Below, piece after piece: positions 40,401-46,400 of a stretch of 64,000 bases of DNA (position 1 is its first letter; the number at the start of each line of letters is the position of its first letter). A model generated the notes under the pieces. The model had not been told where the DNA came from. It ran no database searches and worked only from the letters and a program-made list of their open reading frames with translations. Position numbers and translations under genes: made by a program. Source of the stretch: Dendrophyllia cribrosa (Eukaryota; Cnidaria; Anthozoa; Scleractinia; Dendrophylliidae); assembly GCA_024195265.1 (NCBI GenBank), contig JAJLRJ010000014.1, forward strand, positions 14,510,459 to 14,574,458. The letters run 5' to 3'.

Positions 40401-43400
40401 TGCCGTACATGACAACACAATGGAAACAAGCTATTCGCGCAAAACGGAAAGCCACGTCAAAGTTCTTGAAAAATAAAACAAGAGAAAACTGGGAGTTAGG
40501 GAGGAAAGCTCGAAATGAGGCAACACGGCAAAGAAGAATTGCTATCAAGAGCTATTGGCAACAAAAAGCTGATCATTTAAAGGATAAGCCAAGAGACTTC
40601 TTTCGGACCTTCAAACCCTTCCTCAGTTCAAAGGATAGTTCCCGTGGCAACGACATTCACCTCAAGGAAAATGGAACGATCGTGAAAGATCAAGCAATGG
40701 TCACTGAGGTGCTCGCGGACCATTTTGCCAGCATTTCCGAAGGTATTGGAGGTCGTGATGCAGAACTAATGTCAGTTGAGGACTTCAAGAATCACGGTAG
40801 TGTCCGATGCATACGGGACTCTGGGAATACATTAGCAGAGGGTTTCGAGGTGAAACCAGTCACGCAAGGGCAAGTCCTCACAGCTCTCGAGACTCTAAAA
40901 ACAGAAAAGGCGGCTGGGCGAGACGGTATATCTCCTAAAATATTGAAACTTGGGGCAAAAGAACTTCAACGACCTTTGACTAATCTTTTCAATGCGTGCA
41001 TTAAAGCTGGTGAATGGCCAAAGGCCTGGAAATGTGGGGACTGGGCCCCAGTTTACAAGAAAAATGATAGATACTGCAAGGAAAATTATCGCCCTGTAAC
41101 AGTACTAAACTGCACTGGCAAAGTACTTGAAAAGTTAATCGAAGCTCAAACAAGTGCAGGCTTCCGCCGCATTTTCTACGAGAACTCTTCGGCGTATCGT
41201 AAGCATCACAGCTGTGAAACGACTTTAATAAATTTGGTGGAATCTTGGAAAAAAGCGAGAGATGATGGATTATATGTCAGCATACTGTCGACAGACATGT
41301 CGAAGGCATTTGACTCCCTCCACCCCCCGCTCCTGCTAAGTAAGCTGAAGGCCTATGGTTTTGAGGATAACACAATCAAGTTATTTGAGAGCTATTTAAG
41401 GGACAGGGAAAACTGTGTTAAAATTGGATGTTACTCAAGTACGCCAAGAGCGGTAAATCGGGGGTGCCCTCAGGGATCTGCCCTGGGGCCCCTCTTGTGG
41501 AACATATTCCAAAATGATCTGCCATACCACATGGACGCTCGCCTATCAATGTATGCAGATGATCACCAGATTTTTCACGTCGGTTATGATTCTAGTGAAG
41601 TCATTTCCAAGTTGCGGGAGAGCGCAGAAACAGCTACAAAATGGTACGAGTCGAACCTGCTGATGGGAAATTTGGAAAAGTATCAAACGATGAATATTGG
41701 ACGGAGTACTGTGGATACGCTTTCCCTAAATGGAAAGGAGATCAAAACAGCAGAAGAGCTCCAACTTTTGGGAGTGACAATCGACTCTCAAATGGATTTT
41801 AACAATCACATAAGTGCACTGTGTAAGAGGGCAAGTCAGAAGATTGGCGTGCTGATGAGGTTGAGGAACCTCATTACAACAACAGCAAAGCTCCATCTTT
41901 TTAAAGCAGCAATTCTTCCTCACCTCACATACTGCCACCTGGCATGGCATTTTTGTAAGGCAAGCGACACAAGAAAACTGGAACGACTGCAGGAACGAGG
42001 TCTTAGAGCTGTTTTTAAGGATAATAATTCGAGCTATGTGAATCTTCTCAAAAGGGCGAAACTACCAACATTATTAAACAGGCGCTTACAAGATTTATGT
42101 ATTCTTATGTACAAGGTTAAGCATGAGCTCTGCCCTTCATATATTAGGAACATCTTTAGCCGACAATCGAATACCTATAACTTAAGACAATCTGACTTTA
42201 CGTTACCTCGTTTTAATACTGTCACGTATGGAAAACATTCTATTAGATTTTTAGGCCCAAAATTATGGAGCAAACTTCCTAAGAATAATAGGGACGCAGA
42301 ATCCCTTAATGTTTTTAAAAAACGAATAAGAGATTTTAACTTAAGTGAATTAATTGACGATGGGTGCAGAGGTTGCGGCCTGTGCTCTTCCTAAAATGTA
42401 GTAATAATTTTAAAGAAGTTTTATTATTTCAGTGCTTTTTAGGCTTAAATTGTAATTTTATTGTAAATAGTTTAGATATCTTATTGTACATAGTTTTTTA
42501 ATTATTACTAGTAACTATTTATTTATTTTAATCTAATTTTTAGAATGTCCCCATATTAGTAAGGGAGATTTCTCCCTGGCTAGGCGGTCTTTTGACATTT
42601 AAATAAAGTTTATGATGAGAAATACAATTGTATACATGTATACCTCGTTCTAACGCGTGAGGCCACAAGCATGCTTTTCCACAGAAAAACAAACGGGAAG
42701 CGTTCGTGTTCATTTTGCAGCGAAACGCGTTTACATTTCAGCGAAACGACTTCGATTTGCAGGGAAACGACCTACAACCTCAGTATGCAAGGACTTACTG
42801 ATTCTCCATCGCGGCGACGGTATCCCTTCCATTCTTGTCTCTAAGTAGTGGACCGACTTGTAAAAGTTCTGATCTATTCTGCGATCTCCATACAGCATCT
42901 GTATTCGACGGCGTCGGTCGAATTCTCCACAAATACACCTTACAAAACCAAAAGTCAAAACATGGGAATAAATTTCAAAACCGACGAGAAAAGCAGAAAG
43001 TTATCGATTGAAGTTCCGTTCCCTCTACTTTCTTGCGAAAAATAATAAACACGTTCTCCCCATTCATCCAGGAGTGAATTCCCTTCAAATCTGTTCCGCA
43101 AAACCGAAGGAGAAAAACCAACCTGGTCTCCTTCGTTATCTTCTTCGTCGTCACTGAGTCATGCGAGTGGTTCGTCAATGATATGGTTGTACATGTCCAA
43201 GTACCTCCATTTCCTCGGAATTATCGCTGAGCGATTCTTGTTCGCTTAAATTACTCTCACGGAAAATGAGAGTATCGCCACTGTCAGACATAGATTGCGA
43301 GAAGTTAACTTCAAGAAATAACAGCTAAAAGCGTGTCTATCGAGTAGAATTTTCGCATAGTGGTAACATAAATCCGAGTGTAAACAAATGAGTGGAACCA

Positions 43401-46400
43401 CTGATTACGTCATCAGAGCCGAGCTCGTTACCAGTCTCCGGACCCACCATTTTGGTCTTAGGAAGACGCTTTCGCGAGCAAAAAAAGTATTTTTGTCTTC
43501 GTTCTGTCGATTTTCTTTTTCCATTTCGCAATAACAACATAATAAGCTACAAAATTATGCAAAAAAATTTTTTCATTTCATATACACTTTAAAAGTAACC
43601 CGCGTTTTCAGCCAATCAGAAGAAAAACGATGTTGCTCATACGCGCTCTCTCACTCTTAGTTCTGGCTGCATGTATTAATAATATAAATAGAAAGGCTTA
43701 ACCTAACAGCGGAGCTCTCTGAAATCTTCCAATCATCATATAACCTACTTATTCAAAATTTAAACCTTTTTAAATGGACGCCAAAAATGCACAATATAGA
43801 ACAGAAAGCTGATGATAAGCTCAACTAAGGTGAAAAGGTCGGAAACACAAGAATTAAGCTTAAAGGAGTTTAGCTCTAAACAAATCCTTCGACGATCTAC
43901 TAGCTTGAATTGTCCTAAGACGAAATCAGGTTTAAAAACTAGTGTATCCAAAAGATAGTAATTGCTGTGGTAAAAATTGTTGTAATAATGCTGTTTTATC
44001 GCCTCGCTGGTATTACAGAATTTTCTCTTTCGTTTTTTGAGGGAAAGCAAAGCAAATGTAACCGGGATGAATCGACGAAAACTCCAGCTGATAAGACTAA
44101 TTTTGTTTTGTAATTCACGCATCAAGTTCTTGCAATGTCTGTAGAATATTGTTGAGCAAAGGACGCGTTCACCACGAGGAAGGTGTGAAAATTTAGGTTT
44201 AACTTAATTATTGATAATGAATATGTTGCGTTACTAGCTAGCCGTATCGTATTCGCGTCTCCACGCGCTCAGCTCAGGTTTCGCGTCCCCACGCGCTCAG
44301 CTCAGTCTCATCGACCGCTGTCGGAGTGATTTCAAAATAAATTTGTCTTTTATTCCGTACAATCTTCGAAAATCTTTGCTATCCAACGGTCCTATCACCA
44401 TGCCTCACAGTCCTCGCTCAACTCGCGGTAGTCTTCGACACTTCAGTTCCGATTACGACTGGCACATGTTGGACCAAAATATTACAGATCTCGCAGCCAA
44501 CAGCTTGAAGCAGCAAGCGAGGCTATTGTTCGTGGCGCAGTGAATTCTGGCCCAAAATGTGTGCGTGGCGCAGTGAATTCTGGCCCAAAATGTGTGCGTG
44601 GCGCAGTGAATTCTGGTAAAAAGCGATCAAATCGAGATTTTTCGTAGCTTATATTTTTTTCTCATATATTTCTCTTAAATCCTGATTATGTTGCTGCTCA
44701 CTCGCTACGCTCGTTCCGCAGCAATAAGCACTTAGCTCTTTATCCCTCCAAAAACGCTTGACTTGCAGAGTTACGCAGCCACAAATGCTGTCTTGACCAC
44801 TGTTTTAGAAATGTCAATCCTGTCTTGAGTAGCCAACCGCGAAAAAAATGCAGGAAAAAATGATTTTGCAAACCGTTTTCTCCGCTAACACACTGTAGCT
44901 GACGTTACATCGGCCGTGTAGCCGCGGGAAGCACGCGAAAAATAAAGCCTCGTTTTGGTTTCAAAATTCTTAAAATTCCGGATGTTACACTACGTCGTAC
45001 GCGCATGTTGGGCGACGATGATGATGATGATGATGATGATGATAACTTTATTGAAGTGTCAATGTATTTAGCTACAAAAAGAGCTAATTGGGGACACCGT
45101 AACATAAATCCTACAAAGTCAAACAAATAAATCTATCTAATATATCTAGAATTTTTAATTATAAATTGTAAAAAAAATACTATTATTGACGTCGTACACG
45201 CCGGTGAGCCCACCCTGCGCGACGTCGTTTGCGTCAGCGAACTAACCTTGCACCACGTCGTACGCACCCGCGAAACATTCCGCTAGCCATGACCATGAAA
45301 ATTGACGGAGGGGAGTGCTAGAATTCGTTCGTATGTTTAGCTATCATGTTGAATTAAAAAAGGGGGTTCAGACGAGTAAAAAGAGGGCGATAAGGAGGCC
45401 ATGCCCACCCCTCTGCCGTATTTTCTTCTCTCCTCGATCTTTCTTTGCTTTTATTAACATTTTGAAAATACTCAGCGTTCGCCTGCCAAACTAGCGCGTC
45501 TGTCCAGCCTGTGAAGCAGACGTAAACGGAGAGGGAGAGGGAGGCAGGGGGAAGGGGGGAAGGGGGCAGGGGACACGAAATAGGAGACGGGAGAAGGGAA
45601 GGAACGCCTGCTATAAGAACCGGGCTACATGTAATCGCATTACACCCACCGATTTCCTTGTAATTCAATTATATCAACTGTCAATATGTTCGCCAATCAG
45701 AAACTGGCTCGCGCTGTTACACATGAGTGACTTCACTGTGTTTACCGCCCAGCGCGAATAAGCCAATCAGAATTTTGTGGCCAGCGTCCGCAGAAATAAA
45801 CAAAAGGGGGTCTTTATTACAGGCGTCCTTTCCCTCTCTCCCCAGTTCCCCTCTGTCCTATTTCAGACTGGTGTGCTTGTTAAAGGGCCACGTGAATCCA
45901 GCTTACAGTGGCTGCCAGCAATTTGTCATGTAAACCATACCATGCTTCACTTGATTCTCTCCCCAGCTTTTAGCGTTAGGAGAGGCCGAGGAGGAATGTG
46001 AACGAGCCATTGAGGTTGCGGCTGCTAATTTATCGTGTGGGACGCGACTTGTGAATTTCCTTATCAAGTAAGCTATATCATGTCAGCAGATAAACCTGAA
46101 CGGCAGTTACAGTGCTTTTCATTGAATGGAAAAACATTATTTTGGAGGACCATTCGACACTCGTGCAGATAACAGGAGTCTACTTTATTTCTTTTAATAA
46201 TATATCCCGTCGGGATATACTAATAAACTTATTGTAATGCATTGCATTGCATTGCATTGCAACGTACAAAGTAAAATCCTTAAAATATCAGTCTAAATTA
46301 CGGTATATTGTGGGACTGCAAGAACATTTCTCTTACGCTTTGCAATCATGCATATTGCAGATTATTTCTCTTACGCTTCGCAATCATGCATATTGCAGAT

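Larger units (their letters stand above)
35878..45966 (+). other. BBS9 intron 21, 10.1 kb, with SINE, LINEs and duplications
   Basis: The longest intron. It carries a SINE-like repeat, an 89-bp tandem repeat, a segmental duplication, an intact LINE ORF and a minus-strand LINE tail. The stretches 36010-37080 and 42650-44900 show no recognisable gene; short ORFs there lack any family signature. Confidence 0.6.

Noticed and set aside
39569..42394. Viral or host polymerase gene
   Set aside because: The endonuclease plus YADD reverse transcriptase order is that of a non-LTR retrotransposon; no integrase, protease or LTR is present.
42650..44900. Several 60-120-codon frames between the LINE and the next BBS9 exon
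   Set aside because: No splice context, motifs or consistent composition; treated as chance frames in a 10-kb intron.
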